Positions 8,867 to 21,619 of a DNA stretch of 64,000 nt are shown piece by piece. The first letter of the stretch is position 1. The number at the start of each line of letters is the position of its first letter. Source of the DNA: SCGC-AG-212-J23 sp036406675 (GTDB lineage: Bacteria > Pseudomonadota > Gammaproteobacteria > Burkholderiales > SG8-39). Location of the stretch: positions 1 to 64,000 of the forward strand of contig DASXAO010000085.1 in NCBI GenBank assembly GCA_036406675.1, written 5' to 3'. The notes under the pieces are model-generated. The model did not search any database. It was not told where the DNA came from and saw only the letters and a list, made by a program, of their open reading frames with translations. Both the position numbers and the translations under genes were made by a program.

Positions 8867-8916
8867 TTGCACAGTCCGAGGATCTTCTCCTCGGCCGTGA
8901 GAGCCGTTCTGGACAT
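8863..8916 (-). CDS. Possible 17-residue leader peptide
   Basis: The frame MSRTALTAEEKILGLCK has a strong GGAAGGGGGGA ribosome-binding region just before its ATG, and its stop overlaps the GTG of the following gene. The next gene has no site of its own, so this may be a coupling leader. Alternatively one protein has been split by a frameshift. Only the initiation context supports it. Confidence 0.35.
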   Translation of the reverse strand: MSRTALTAEEKILGLCK

Positions 8917-8936
8917 GGCTTCCCCCCTTCCCATTG

Positions 8937-9812
8937 TCACTTGCTCTTGCAAAGGCCAAGCGCCACGACCGCGGGCACGCAGCCGGCCGGCTCGTCGTTC
9001 CTTGCTTCGGCCGGGACGGTGCCCCGCGCGGCGGCAGCGGGCGGCGGCGCTGTGGTAGTTGTCGTTGCAGTGGCCGGCTCCGTGAGGTCGGCTTTCGGCT
9101 GGGTGACCGACGTGCGCCCGGCGGCGGACTCGCTCACCGGCATGATGGCGGCGCTTGCAGCCGGCGCCGGCGCAGCGACCACCGCGGGCACAGTCACCAC
9201 GGGTGCAGTAACCACGGGAGGCACGGCAGTCGTGGTCTTGATCGGCGCCTCGACCGGCACCGTCCTCTCAGCCGCATTGGCGCTGGCGGCCGGGGTGTGC
9301 GTCACCGGTGCGGTCGTTCGCTTCGGCTCCGGCGGCGCGCTCCTGGAATGCGTCGCCACCGCCGCCCTGTGGGGCGCGATCCTGACCGACGCGGCCGGCG
9401 CCGGCGCGGCCTCGGCGGGCTGCTGCCGGGCGCGCTCGCCTGGAGGCGCGAGCTCGGGTTGCGGTCGAGGCTCGGATTTCCGGGCGGCCTCCACTTTGGG
9501 AGCCGCATGCGGCGGGGTGGTCGCCTCTGGCGAAGCGTAGAAGTAGTACGCCGCGCCACCCACCACCACCAGCGGCACGACGGCGAACACCGCGGTCGAC
9601 CTGGTGCTGCGCTTGCGTGCCTGATCTGTGGCCAACCGCTCCGGCTCCACGCGGAACTGGGCGTTGCAGCTATGGCAGCGCTCGGCGTTGTTGGCGTTGA
9701 TCGCCTCGCACGCGCTGCACAGCTTGAGATTCAGCGAAGACGAGCACGACGAGCACGACTCGTCGCCGACGTCGTTGTCATGCCCGCATGCGAGACATTG
9801 GAGCGTAGCCAT
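8937..9812 (-). CDS. Zinc-ribbon membrane protein with Pro/Ala-rich periplasmic tail
   Basis: A 291-residue protein. The N-terminus holds two zinc ribbons (CLACGHDN...CSSC and CSACEAIN...CHSC), then a basic stretch and one membrane helix (about 88-106, TAVFAVVPLVVVGGAAYYF). A long low-complexity Ala/Pro/Thr/Val region follows, ending GCVPAVVALGLCKSK with two Cys. The layout (cytosolic zinc ribbons, single helix, disordered exterior) is common in poorly described bacterial envelope proteins. Start chosen at ATG 9812, directly before the first zinc ribbon; no clear Shine-Dalgarno. Function unknown. Confidence 0.65.
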   Translation of the reverse strand: MATLQCLACGHDNDVGDESCSSCSSSLNLKLCSACEAINANNAERCHSCNAQFRVEPERLATDQARKRSTRSTAVFAVVPLVVVGGAAYYFYASPEATTPPHAAPKVEAARKSEPRPQPELAPPGERARQQPAEAAPAPAASVRIAPHRAAVATHSRSAPPEPKRTTAPVTHTPAASANAAERTVPVEAPIKTTTAVPPVVTAPVVTVPAVVAAPAPAASAAIMPVSESAAGRTSVTQPKADLTEPATATTTTTAPPPAAAARGTVPAEARNDEPAGCVPAVVALGLCKSK

Positions 9813-10028
9813 GGTTGATCGCGGCCACCGAAAAGCGGGGCCTGTTTTGGAACCCATTCTTGACCCCGCGCGGGGCCCCCGCAATGGCTAATTGGAGCTA
9901 GCTGCGTGCGGGCCCGAGCGCGCGGGATTCTGACCGATGTTGACAACGGCGGGCCGCAGAGCTTGCGGGCCGCGCTTATCGCCGGGCCCTCTGGTTTTCG
10001 CTGCCGAATCAGCCGCCGGCGCAGCGGG
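9813..10028. other. Intergenic region between divergent genes
   Basis: With the promoter and leader that follow, about 350 bp separate the zinc-ribbon gene from the sugar transferase gene. I see a CCCCGCGCGGGG palindrome near 9868 and a direct repeat GCGGGCCGC at 9949-9957 and 9965-9973 (16-bp period). No reading frame or convincing RNA element was found. The minus-strand promoter was not identified. Confidence 0.4.
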
Positions 10029-10078
10029 TTAGTGCTTAGAGACTATGTTTGCCCGCCGCCGCGCGCACTCGCTACAGT
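10029..10078 (+). promoter_or_regulatory. Shared-operator promoter B, head of EPS operon
   Basis: TTAGTGCTTAGAGACTA (10029-10045, imperfect TAGT...ACTA dyad) is followed by -35 TTGCCC (10049-10054), an 18-bp spacer and -10 TACAGT (10073-10078). The start would be near 10085, giving a leader of about 75 nt before GTG 10160. It is the clearest of the five related promoters and would drive the sugar transferase/prsKRT operon. Confidence 0.6.
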
Positions 10079-10159
10079 CGTCGCTGTTTTCACAGGTCCA
10101 AGCTCGCCGCCCGTGAGAAAGAAGCGGGCCCGTTAAACGAACAACATTACGGGGAGCCA

Positions 10160-11632
10160 GTGAGCAGCAGCACTTCGGTGGCCGTATCCACCACGCATCA
10201 GGCTGCCGATCTCGGCGCGCAGCGCATCGTCACGCTGCGCGTCTTCGACGGCAACATCCATCGGCTCGGCTTGCTGGCCTTGTGCGAGGCGGCCGTGGCC
10301 ATCGTCGGCCTGTACGCCGCCATCTTCATCCGGTTCGCCGGCTCCTCGGCGACGCTCGCCGCTTTCGAAGCTTCGCGCGGGCCGTTCTGGCCGCGCGCGC
10401 TCACGATCGCCGCGGCGTTCATGGTGGCGCTCGCGGCGCTCGGCCTGTACCAGCTGCGCCACCGGACCCGCTTTACCGCGGTCTTCGTGCGCCTGCTGAT
10501 CGCAATGGCGGTCGCGCAGGTGGCGCTGGGCCTGCTCTTCTATGCGGCGCCCACGCTCGACGTGGGCCGCGGGGTCATGGGGTTGACGGGCGCGTTCACG
10601 CTGGCCGGCCTCGCCATTACCCGCTTTGCCTTCCTGCGGATGGTGGACGAGGAATTCTTCAAGCGGCGCGTGCTGGTGTGGGGCGCGGGAGCGCGTGCGC
10701 GCGCCATCGGCAAGCGGCTGCGGCGACGCACCGACCAGCGCGGCTTCCGCATCGTGGGCTATGTGCGGGCGCCGGGAGACGGCGGCGACGTGCCCAAGGG
10801 ACCGATGTTCCGCGCCAATACCGGGCTGGTCCGGCTCGCGCTGCGCAACCGCATCGAGGAGATCGTCGTCGCCATGGACGACCGGCGCCAGGGCTTTCCC
10901 ACCGCCGATCTGCTGGCGTGCCGCCTGCGCGGCATCAAGGTGACCGACATCCTGACGTTCCTCGAGCGCGAAAGCGGCCGCGTCAGCGTCGAGCTGATGC
11001 ACCCGAGCTGGCTCATCTTCTCGAGCGGCTTCCGCTGCGATTTCCTGCGCCTCGCCACCAAGCGCGGCTTCGACGTGCTCGTCAGCCTCGGCATCCTCGT
11101 CGCGGCCGCGCCGGTCGCGCTCGTCGCCGCGGTGGCGATCTGGCTCGAGGACCGGGGCCCGGTCCTGTACCGGCAGCTGCGCACCGGCCAGAACGGCCGC
11201 AGCTTCCGCATGATCAAGTTCCGCAGCATGCGCGTGAACGCCGAGAGCGACGGCCACGCAGTGTGGGCGAAGCTCGACGACCCGCGCGTCACGCGGGTGG
11301 GCGCCTGGATCCGGCGGCTGCGCATCGACGAGCTGCCACAGGTCGTCAACGTGCTGCTCGGCCACATGAGCTTCGTCGGGCCGCGGCCCGAGCGCCCGGA
11401 ATTCGTCGCCCAGCTCGCGCACAAGGTGCCCTTCTACGAGGAACGCCACTTCGTCAAGCCCGGGGTCACCGGCTGGGCGCAGGTCCGATACAGCTACGGC
11501 GCGTCGGAGAAGGACGCGCAGGAGAAGCTCGAATATGACCTGTACTACGTCAAGCATCACAGCCTGGCCCTCGACCTGATCGTGCTTCTGCAGACGGTCG
11601 AGATCGTTTTGTTCCGGATCGGCTCGCGCTGA
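10160..11632 (+). CDS. XrtA-system initiating sugar-phosphate transferase (EpsB/WcaJ-like)
   Basis: A 490-residue polyisoprenyl-phosphate hexose-1-phosphate transferase that starts EPS repeat-unit assembly on undecaprenyl phosphate at the inner membrane. Four N-terminal helices (to about residue 150) precede a CoA-binding-like domain (RVLVWGAGARARAIGKRL). The catalytic bacterial sugar transferase domain from about 300 shows KRGFDVLVSLGILVAAAPV, FRMIKFRSMRVNAE and RRLRIDELPQVVNVL. It matches the PEP-CTERM-associated TIGR03013 group (from memory). GTG 10160 is chosen because GGGGAG sits at 10151-10156; earlier codons are out of character. First gene of the operon; prsK follows 7 bp later. Confidence 0.92.
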   Translation: MSSSTSVAVSTTHQAADLGAQRIVTLRVFDGNIHRLGLLALCEAAVAIVGLYAAIFIRFAGSSATLAAFEASRGPFWPRALTIAAAFMVALAALGLYQLRHRTRFTAVFVRLLIAMAVAQVALGLLFYAAPTLDVGRGVMGLTGAFTLAGLAITRFAFLRMVDEEFFKRRVLVWGAGARARAIGKRLRRRTDQRGFRIVGYVRAPGDGGDVPKGPMFRANTGLVRLALRNRIEEIVVAMDDRRQGFPTADLLACRLRGIKVTDILTFLERESGRVSVELMHPSWLIFSSGFRCDFLRLATKRGFDVLVSLGILVAAAPVALVAAVAIWLEDRGPVLYRQLRTGQNGRSFRMIKFRSMRVNAESDGHAVWAKLDDPRVTRVGAWIRRLRIDELPQVVNVLLGHMSFVGPRPERPEFVAQLAHKVPFYEERHFVKPGVTGWAQVRYSYGASEKDAQEKLEYDLYYVKHHSLALDLIVLLQTVEIVLFRIGSR

Positions 11633-11639
11633 ACTGCAG

Positions 11640-13663
11640 ATGAGCGACCCCGGCGTTTTCGGCTATGGCTTCGCTGCAGCGGCGTTCCTCGCCTTCGCGG
11701 TGCACCTCGGCCTGGGCTGGCGCGGCGGCGCCAAGGCGTCGATCCTGCTCGGCGTAATCGTCGCAGCCGCGGCCTGGGCGGCGGCCATGCTCGCTTTTTC
11801 CGTCACCCGGATCGGCATCCTGTGGAGCGTGCAGGCGGTGCTCGACGCGCTGCGCGCCGGCGGCTGGCTGCTCTTTCTGTGCGTGGTGCTGCAGGGGACC
11901 CGCCCCGGCCCGATTGCAGCGGCCGCGGCGGCGCTGCCCGTCGCCCTGCCGGTCGCGGCCTGGTTCTTCTACCCGGATGGATTCCAGGCTTCCTCGCGCC
12001 TCGCCTTTTGCGTGCTCCTCGCGGTGCCGGTGGCGGGGATGGTGCTGATCGAGCAGGTGTTCCGCCGCGCGCTGCCGCCGGCGCGCTGGGCGATCAAGCC
12101 GTTGTGCCTCGGACTGGGCGCGGGCTTCATGTTCGACGTCTATCTCTTCGCCGATGCGCTGCTGTTCGGCCGCATCGACCCCGGCGTCTGGGCGGCACGC
12201 GGATTCGTCCACGCGCTCGTGATCCCGTTCGTCGCCATCGCCACGGTGCGCAACCGGGAATGGACCATCGACATCGCGCTGTCGCGCGGCGTGGTATTCC
12301 ATTCCACCGCGTTCCTCGGCTGCGGCCTGTACCTGCTGACGGTCGCCGGCGCCGGCTACTACGTGCGCTACTTCGGCGGAAGCTGGGGCAAGACGCTCCA
12401 GGTCGGCTTCATCTTCGCCGCGCTGCTGGTGCTCGCGGGGCTGTTCTCGTCGGGCACGCTGCGCGCGCGGCTGCGCGTCTTCATCAACAAGAACTTCTTC
12501 TCGTACCGCTACGACTACCGGCACGAGTGGCTGCGCTTCACCAATCTGCTGTCGAGCCGCGATCCCGGCGTGAGCTCGGCGCAGCGCTCGATCCAGGCGC
12601 TCGCCAACCTGGTCGAGAGCCCGGGCGGCGCGATCTGGCTCAGCTCGGAGGGCAATGGCTACGCGCAGGCGGCGCGCTGGAACATGCCCGCGCTGGAGGC
12701 GCGCGAGAACGCGCACGGCGGTTTCGCCGCTTTCCTTGCCAGGACCGGCTGGGTGGTCGACCTGCGCGAGCCGCAGCCGAGCGGCGGCCTGGAGCTGCCG
12801 TCGTGGCTGCGCGAGCTGCCTGCGGCCTGGCTGGTCGTGCCAGTGATCGCCGAAGACGAGCTGATCGGATTCGCCGTGCTGGCCGCGCCACGCGCCCCGA
12901 TCGAATTGAACTGGGAAGTGCGCGACCTGCTCAAGACCGCGGCGCGGCAGGTCGGCAGCTTCCTCGCCCAGGTGCAGGCATCGGAGGCGCTGCTCGAGGC
13001 GCGCAAGTTCGAGTCGTTCAACCGGATGACCGCGTTCGTGGTGCACGACCTCAAGAACCTCGTGGCCCAGCTCTCGCTCCTGCTGAAGAACGCCGAGCGG
13101 CATCGCCACAATCCGCGCTTCCAGGACGACATGTTCGCGACACTGCGGCACGTCGAGGAGCGCATGAAGAAGCTCCTGGCGCAGCTCTCGACGGGCAGCC
13201 GCGGCGAAGAGCATCTGCGACCGATCCACCTCGCCAAGGTGGTCGAGCGCGTGGTGGCGGCGAAGAAGGCGGCGCGCGCGGACATCGCCGTGCACGCAGC
13301 CGACGCCGCGCTGGCGGCGATCGGCTACGAGCAGCGGCTCGAGCGCGTCCTCGGCCACCTGGTGCAGAACGCGATCGACGCCACGCAGCCCTCGGGCGAG
13401 GTGCGCGTAAGCGTCGCCGCCGAAGGCGCGAACGCGGTCATCGAGGTGGCCGATTCGGGCTGCGGCATGAGCGAAGCGTTCGTGCGCGAGCGGCTGTTCC
13501 GGCCGTTCCAGACCACGAAGGGCGACGGCATGGGCGTCGGCGTGTTCGAAGTCGCGCAGTACACCAAGGACATGGGCGGGCACATCGAGGTCGACAGCCG
13601 GCCGGGCGTCGGCACGCGGTTCAGGCTGACGTTTCCGCTGGAGCGGGATGGAGCGATGGCGGC

Positions 13664-13667
<4 letters not shown>
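11640..13667 (+). CDS. prsK: PEP-CTERM system sensor histidine kinase PrsK
   Basis: A 675-residue membrane kinase. The first about 280 residues hold roughly eight hydrophobic helices. A GAF-like domain (about 295-445) follows, then the dimerisation/phosphotransfer helix with HDLKN (His about 469). The ATPase domain has an N box (LVQNAIDAT), G1 (VADSGCGM) and a G2-like GDGMGVGVF. PrsK is the kinase of the PrsK/PrsR pair that, with RpoN, controls PEP-CTERM gene expression in floc-forming bacteria such as Zoogloea. The stop overlaps the prsR start by 4 bp. The signal sensed is unknown. Confidence 0.95.
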
Positions 13668-15018
<1,351 letters not shown>

Positions 15019-15022
<4 letters not shown>

Positions 15023-17786
15023 GGACCATGCGGACGCTTCGCGCCGTCCTTGCGCTCGCGGTCGTGGCGTCGATCTGCGCCTGCCGCGGCGAGGACCCCG
15101 CCGCCCTCATGGCCTCGGCCAAGCAGTACATGGGGAAGCGCGAGTTCGGCGCCTCGATCATCCAGCTCAAGAACCTGCTGCAGAGGAACCCGGACAACGG
15201 CGAAGCACGCTTCCTGCTCGGCGTGGCGTTCCTGGAGGGAGAGAATCCCGCCGCGGCGCAGATCGAGCTCGACAAGGCCGTGAAGCTCGGCTTCTCGAGC
15301 GACGAGCTGCAGATCGCGCTGGCGCGGACCGCGCTCGCCCGAGGCGAGGCCGACAAGCTGCCCGAGCGGTTCGACTCGATCGCGCTCTCGGCGCCGGGCG
15401 CCAAAGCCGAGCTGCGCGCGCTGGTCGGCACGGCGCACCTCGAGCGCGCACGGCCGCGCGAGGCCGCTCGCGCCTTCGCAGACGCGCTCGAGCTCGACGC
15501 GTCCAACGTGACGGCGCAAATCGGCGCGGCACGCCTCGCCGCCGCCCGCCCCGACCTCGTCGAGGCGCTTGCGCGCGTGGAACACGCGCTCGGCAGCGCG
15601 CCTGACAGCGTGCCCGCGCTCCTCCTCAAGGCCGAGCTGCTCGACCAGCAGTCGAGGCACGAAGCCGCCGAAAGCGCCTACCGGGCGGCCATCGCCGCGG
15701 CGCCGGCGCGGCTGGTGCCGCGACTTTCGCTCATCCTGCATCTGTTGGACGCCGGCTCGCCCGACAAGGCGATGGCCGAGGTGGCGGCGATGGAGGCGAC
15801 GGCGCCCCGCGATCCCCGGATGCTGTACGCCAAGGCCCTGGTCCTCGTGCGGCAGCAGAAATTCGCCGCCGCGAAGCCGGTCATTTTCCAGGTGCTGAAG
15901 CTCGCCCCGGATCACGTGCCGAGCCTGACGCTCGCGGGAATAGCGGCGCTCAATACGGGGGCGCTGGCCGAAGCCGAGAGCCATCTGCGCAAGGCGGTCT
16001 TCGACGAGCCGCAGGCGATCGGTGCGAAGCGGCTTCTCGTGAGCACGCACCTGCGCATGGGCAAGGCCGACGTGGCGCTGAGCGAAGTCCAAGAGCTTCT
16101 GCGGCTCGGCCGGGACCCGAGCACCCTCGCCCTCGCCGGGGAAGCGTATCTCGCGAGCGGGGACGTGGCGGCGGCCGCACGCCAGTACGAGCAGGCGAAG
16201 GCGCTCGCGCCGAAAGACACCGCGGTGCGCACGCGCCTCGGCCTCGTGCGCTTCGCCGCCGGCGAGCCCGAGCGCGCCATCAGCGAGCTCGAGGCGGCCT
16301 CAGCCGCCGACGCGAACGACTACCAGGCCGACCTCGCCCTGGTCGCGAACTACCTGCGCAAGCGCGACGCGGACCGTGCGCTCGCCGCGGTCCAGGCCCT
16401 CGAGGGCAAGCAGCCGGAAAACCCGCTGACCTACAACCTCAGGGGCGCAGCGCTGATTCTCAAGAAGGACCTGGCCGGAGCGCGCGCGAACTTCGAGCGC
16501 GCGCTCGCGCTGCAGCCGGCCTACATGCCCGCGGTGAACAATCTCGCGCGGCTGGACCTGCGTGAAAACGACCGGGACGCCGCGAGGGGGCGCTACCAGG
16601 CCTTCCTGGACCGGGACCCGAACAATGAGCCGGCGCTCGTCGGGCTCGCCGCGGTGCTGCGCACGACCGCGGCCGATCCGCGCGCCATCGAGAAGCTGCT
16701 GAAGCAGGCGGTGGCCGGCAATCCGGCCTCCGCGTCGGCGCACGGCGCGCTCATCAACTTCTACATGAGAAGCGGCAACTTCGTCGCCGCGCTGGGCGCG
16801 GCACAGGCCGCGCAGGCCGCCCTGCCGGACGAGCCCCGCATGGTCCAGGCGGTCGGCACGACGCAGCTCGCCGCCGGCGAGACGCGCCAGGCGCTCGCCA
16901 GCTTCATGCGGCTCGCGGAAATCCAGCGCGGCACGCCCGAGCCCCAGGTCCTGCTCGCCAAGGCCTACATGGCGGCGAAGCAGCCCGACGACGCCATCAA
17001 GGCCCTGCGCGCGGCGCTCGCCGTCCGACCGGATCTCGACACTGCGCAGCGCGAGATCGCCGCCATCTACGTCGCGGCCGGCCGGCACGAGGACGCCCTG
17101 CGCGAAGCGAGGGCCGTCCAGGCGCGCAGGCCGCAGCACCCGCTCGGATTCGTGCTCGAGGGCGAGGTCTACCTCGCGCAGGGGAAGCTCGAGCCCGCCG
17201 AGCGCGCCTACCGCGCAGCGCTCAAGAAGTTCGACCGGGCCTCGCTTGCGATCCGCACGCACTCGATCCTCGAAGCGGCGGCGAAGCCGCTCGAGGCGGA
17301 CGCGCTCGCCGAGGAGTGGATCAGGCGCCATCCGAAGGACGCGTCGCTGCTCGCCTATCTCGCCGACCGGGACCTCGCCGCGCGGCGCTACGAGAGCGCG
17401 GAGGCGCGCTATCGGAGCGCGCTGCAACGCACGCCCGACCGGCCCCTGCTCCTCAACAACCTCGCCTGGGTGAGCCACGAGCTCAAGCGCCCGGCGGCGC
17501 TCGAGTACGCCGAGCGCGCGCACGACCTCGCGCCCGACAATCCCGCCATCATGGACACGCTCGGCGAGATCCTCGCCGACGCGGGGCAGGTCGAGCGCGG
17601 GCTCGAGCTGCTCGGGCGCGCCGCCGACGCCGCCCCGGAGGCGCACCAGATCCGTCTCAATTTCGCCAAGTCGCTGATCAAAACCAACCGCAGAATCGCC
17701 GCCCGCAGGGAGCTCGAGCAGCTCGCCAGGCTGGACGAGAAGCTTCCCGAGCGGCAGGAAGCGGTCAAATTGCTGGGAGGGTTGTG

Positions 17787-17787
<1 letters not shown>
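15019..17787 (+). CDS. prsT: PEP-CTERM system TPR-repeat lipoprotein PrsT
   Basis: A 922-residue lipoprotein with signal LRAVLALAVVASICACRG (lipidated Cys about 22) and more than twenty tetratricopeptide repeats through to the C-terminus. Giant PrsT proteins accompany prsK/prsR in PEP-CTERM genomes. Their TPR superhelix is thought to form an outer-membrane or periplasmic scaffold for EPS secretion, comparable to AlgK or BcsC-type TPR proteins; that parallel is inference. Overlaps prsR by 4 bp and the next dehydrogenase gene by 1 bp. Confidence 0.93.
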
Positions 17788-19054
<1,267 letters not shown>

Positions 19055-19067
<13 letters not shown>

Positions 19068-20080
19068 AGGATCACAAACGCACCTGGCTGGTGACCGGAG
19101 CCGCCGGGTTCATCGGCTCGCAGCTCGTGGAGCACCTGCTGCGCCACGGGCAGCAGGTGGTGAGCCTCGACAATTTCGCGACCGGCCACCGCGCCAACCT
19201 AGAGGAGGTCGAGCGCGCCGTCGGGCCGCAGGCCTGGCGGCAGCACCGCTTCATCGAGGCGAGCATCGTCGACGCGGCCGCCTGCCGCGAAGCCTGCCGC
19301 GGCGTAGACATCGTGCTGCACCAGGCAGCGCTCGGCTCGGTGCCGCGCTCGATCGCCGATCCGGTTCCGACCCACCAGACCAACGTCACGGGCTTCGTCA
19401 ACATGCTGGTCGCGGCGCGCGACGCAGCCGTGCGGCGCTTCGTCTACGCGTCGTCCAGCTCGATCTACGGCGACGACGCCACGCTGCCCAAGGTGGAGGG
19501 AATCACCGGCGAGCCGCTCTCGCCCTACGCGGCGAGCAAGCAGGCGAACGAGATGTACGCCGATGTCTTCGCCCGCTGCTATGGCTTGCAGACGATCGGC
19601 CTGCGCTACTTCAACGTGTTCGGGCCGCGCCAGGATCCCGAGGGCGCGTACGCGGCCGTGATTCCGCGCTGGATCCGCGCCATCCTGACCGGCGCGCCGC
19701 TCGAGGTGAACGGCGACGGCGAGACTTCGCGCGACTTCTGCTACATCGCGAACGTGGTGCAGGCCAACCTGCTTTCCGCGCTCACCGACGAGCCGCGCGC
19801 CCTGAACGAGGTCTACAACATCGCGGTGGGCGAAAACACCTCGCTCAACCGCCTGCTCGAGATCCTGCGCACGCTGCTCGCCGCGCAAGGCCAGCCGGCG
19901 CAGTTCAAACCGATCTATCGTCCGTTCCGCGCCGGCGACGTGCGCCACTCGCTCGCCGACATCTCGCTCGCGCGCGCGCGGCTCGGCTATGCGCCGACGC
20001 ACACGCTGGCGAGCGGCTTGAAACAGGCCCTGCCGTGGTACCTGAAGCGATTCGAAAGCGCGCCCGCGCTGCAGCGCTGA
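19055..20080 (+). CDS. tviC: UDP-N-acetylglucosaminuronate 4-epimerase, TviC/WbpP type
   Basis: A 341-residue extended short-chain dehydrogenase. The NAD motif is TGAAGFIG, catalytic Tyr/Lys lie in YAASK, and the Ser region is VYASSSSIYGDD. The HQAALGSVPRSI and DFCYIANVVQANLLS segments are typical of the TviC/WbpP/Gne group acting on N-acetylated UDP-hexoses or hexosaminuronates. With the dehydrogenase upstream it would yield UDP-GalNAcA for the EPS. The order dehydrogenase-epimerase matches Vi biosynthesis. Confidence 0.88.
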
Positions 20081-20820
20081 GCCTCGCGGCCGTCGCGGCG
20101 ATGCCCGTCGCCGCCGACGGCGGCGCTCCGGCCACGATTGCGCGGATCAAGGCGTCGATCGTCGCGGTCGGCAGCTTCGAGCGCCTGCGCAACCCGCAAT
20201 TCAGCTTCTCCGGCACGGGCTTCGTCGTTGGCGACGGGCTGCTCGTGGCGACCAATGATCACGTGGTGCCGAAGTCTTTGAACTACGAGCGCGGCGAGGC
20301 CATTGCCGTCGCGGTCCCGGTCGCCGGCAGCAAGGTGCAGATCCGCTCCGCCCGCCTGGCGGCCACGGACCCCAGCGGCGATCTGGCCCTCCTCAGGCTC
20401 GACGGCGCGCCGCTCCCCGCCTTGGCCCTCGGCGATGCGCAGGCGGTGCGCGAGGGCGAGTGGTATCTGTTCACCGGCTTTCCGATCGGTTCGGTGCTCG
20501 GGCTCTTCCCGGTGACGCACCGCGCCATGATCGCAGCAGTCACGCCGATCGCGATCCCGGCGGCGCGCGCGGACCAGCTCGACGCGCGGGTCGCGCGACG
20601 GCTGAGCAGCGGCGCGTTCCCGGTGTTCCAGCTCGACGCGACGGCCTACCCCGGTAACAGCGGCAGCCCGGTCTACCACCCGGAAAGCGGCGCGGTGGTC
20701 GGCATCGTGAACAGCGTGTTCGTCAAGGGCACGCGCGAGGCCGCCTTCAGCCAGCCGAGCGGCATCACCTATGCCATCCCGGCAAGGCAGCTCATCGAAT
20801 TGCTCCGAGATGCGCGCTAA
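20035..20820 (+). CDS. Periplasmic trypsin-like serine protease
   Basis: A 261-residue S1-family protease without a PDZ domain. The triad is visible: His76 in ATNDHVV, Asp116 in DPSGDLALL and Ser209 in YPGNSGSPV. GTG 20035 gives an n-region RKRAR, a hydrophobic core and cleavage after PVAA; the first ATG (20101) would remove the signal. It overlaps the tviC-like gene by 46 bp, so it is last in the prs operon. Similar short proteases occur in XrtA clusters; a role in processing or quality control of exported proteins is inferred. Confidence 0.8.
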   Translation: MVPEAIRKRARAAALSLAAVAAMPVAADGGAPATIARIKASIVAVGSFERLRNPQFSFSGTGFVVGDGLLVATNDHVVPKSLNYERGEAIAVAVPVAGSKVQIRSARLAATDPSGDLALLRLDGAPLPALALGDAQAVREGEWYLFTGFPIGSVLGLFPVTHRAMIAAVTPIAIPAARADQLDARVARRLSSGAFPVFQLDATAYPGNSGSPVYHPESGAVVGIVNSVFVKGTREAAFSQPSGITYAIPARQLIELLRDAR

Positions 20821-20846
20821 GCCAATGATCAGGCTAGACTTTCAGC

Positions 20847-20893
20847 TTAGTACTTACGAGCCATTGCGGCAGCGCAACCCCAGTGAATACACT
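20847..20893 (+). promoter_or_regulatory. Shared-operator promoter D, head of export operon
   Basis: TTAGTACTTACGAGCCA (20847-20863) is followed directly by -35 TTGCGG (20864-20869), an 18-bp spacer and -10 TACACT (20888-20893). The half-site nearer the promoter is degraded (CCA for CTA), and the dyad-promoter distance is 3 bp shorter than in the other copies. The leader would be about 80 nt to GTG 20980. Confidence 0.55.
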
Positions 20894-20979
20894 GCGTCGC
20901 CGGAAATAGCGGCAAAACAACGTATTAAACCGTCTGGAGCGGTCCGGAGGGGCCGCCCAATCAGAACACGGGGGATTCG

Positions 20980-21609
20980 GTGCCAAGAACGCTCGCCATC
21001 ATGAACTACGTACGCCTGCTCGGTATCGCAGCCGGCTTGTGCGGCCTGCTCCTCGGCGGTTGCGGCGGCAATCCGCCGGCCCCGCAGAAATCGACCCCGT
21101 CGAGCGACTACAGCTACCTGATCGGGCCGCTCGACACCTTGCAGATCACCGTCTGGCGCAATCCCGACCTGTCGACGACCGTGCCGGTGCGGCCGGACGG
21201 AAAGGTTAGCGTGCCGCTGGTCGAAGACCTGACGGCCATCGGCAAGACCCCGACGCAGCTCGCGCGGGACGTCGAGAAGGCGATGAGCCGATTCATCCGG
21301 GAGCCGGTAGTGACGGTGCTCGTGACGCAGTTCAACGGCCCCTACGGCGAGCAGATCCGGGTGGTCGGCGAGGCGGCGCGCCCGCAGGCCCTGCCCTACC
21401 GGCAGAGGATGACGCTGCTCGACGTGATGATCGCGGTCGGCGGCCTCACCGACTTCGCCGACGGCAACAACGCGTCCGTGCTGCGCACCTCCGAAGGCGG
21501 AAAGCAGTACCGCGTGCGGCTCAAGGACCTCGTGCGCCGCGGCGACGTCTCCGCCAACATCGAGATGCGGCCCGGCGACGTCGTCATCATTCCGCAAAGC
21601 TGGTTCTGA
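20980..21609 (+). CDS. XrtA-system exopolysaccharide export lipoprotein (Wza/EpsD-like)
   Basis: A 209-residue outer-membrane polysaccharide export protein. The lipobox is LLGGC (Cys about 28). The polysaccharide export domain begins YLIGPLDTLQITVWRNPDLS, and an SLBB-type domain carries VGEAARPQALPYRQRMTLLDVMIAVGG. It fits the short PEP-CTERM export family (TIGR03027). GTG 20980 has GGGGGA just upstream; ATG 21001 would also work but lacks a site. It forms the outer-membrane channel with the Wzz-like protein encoded 10 bp downstream. Confidence 0.92.
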   Translation: MPRTLAIMNYVRLLGIAAGLCGLLLGGCGGNPPAPQKSTPSSDYSYLIGPLDTLQITVWRNPDLSTTVPVRPDGKVSVPLVEDLTAIGKTPTQLARDVEKAMSRFIREPVVTVLVTQFNGPYGEQIRVVGEAARPQALPYRQRMTLLDVMIAVGGLTDFADGNNASVLRTSEGGKQYRVRLKDLVRRGDVSANIEMRPGDVVIIPQSWF

Positions 21610-21619
21610 GCGCCACGTC

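Noticed and set aside
9949..9973. Direct repeat GCGGGCCGC as operator
   Set aside because: Short, fully GC and expected by chance at this composition; kept only as a note.
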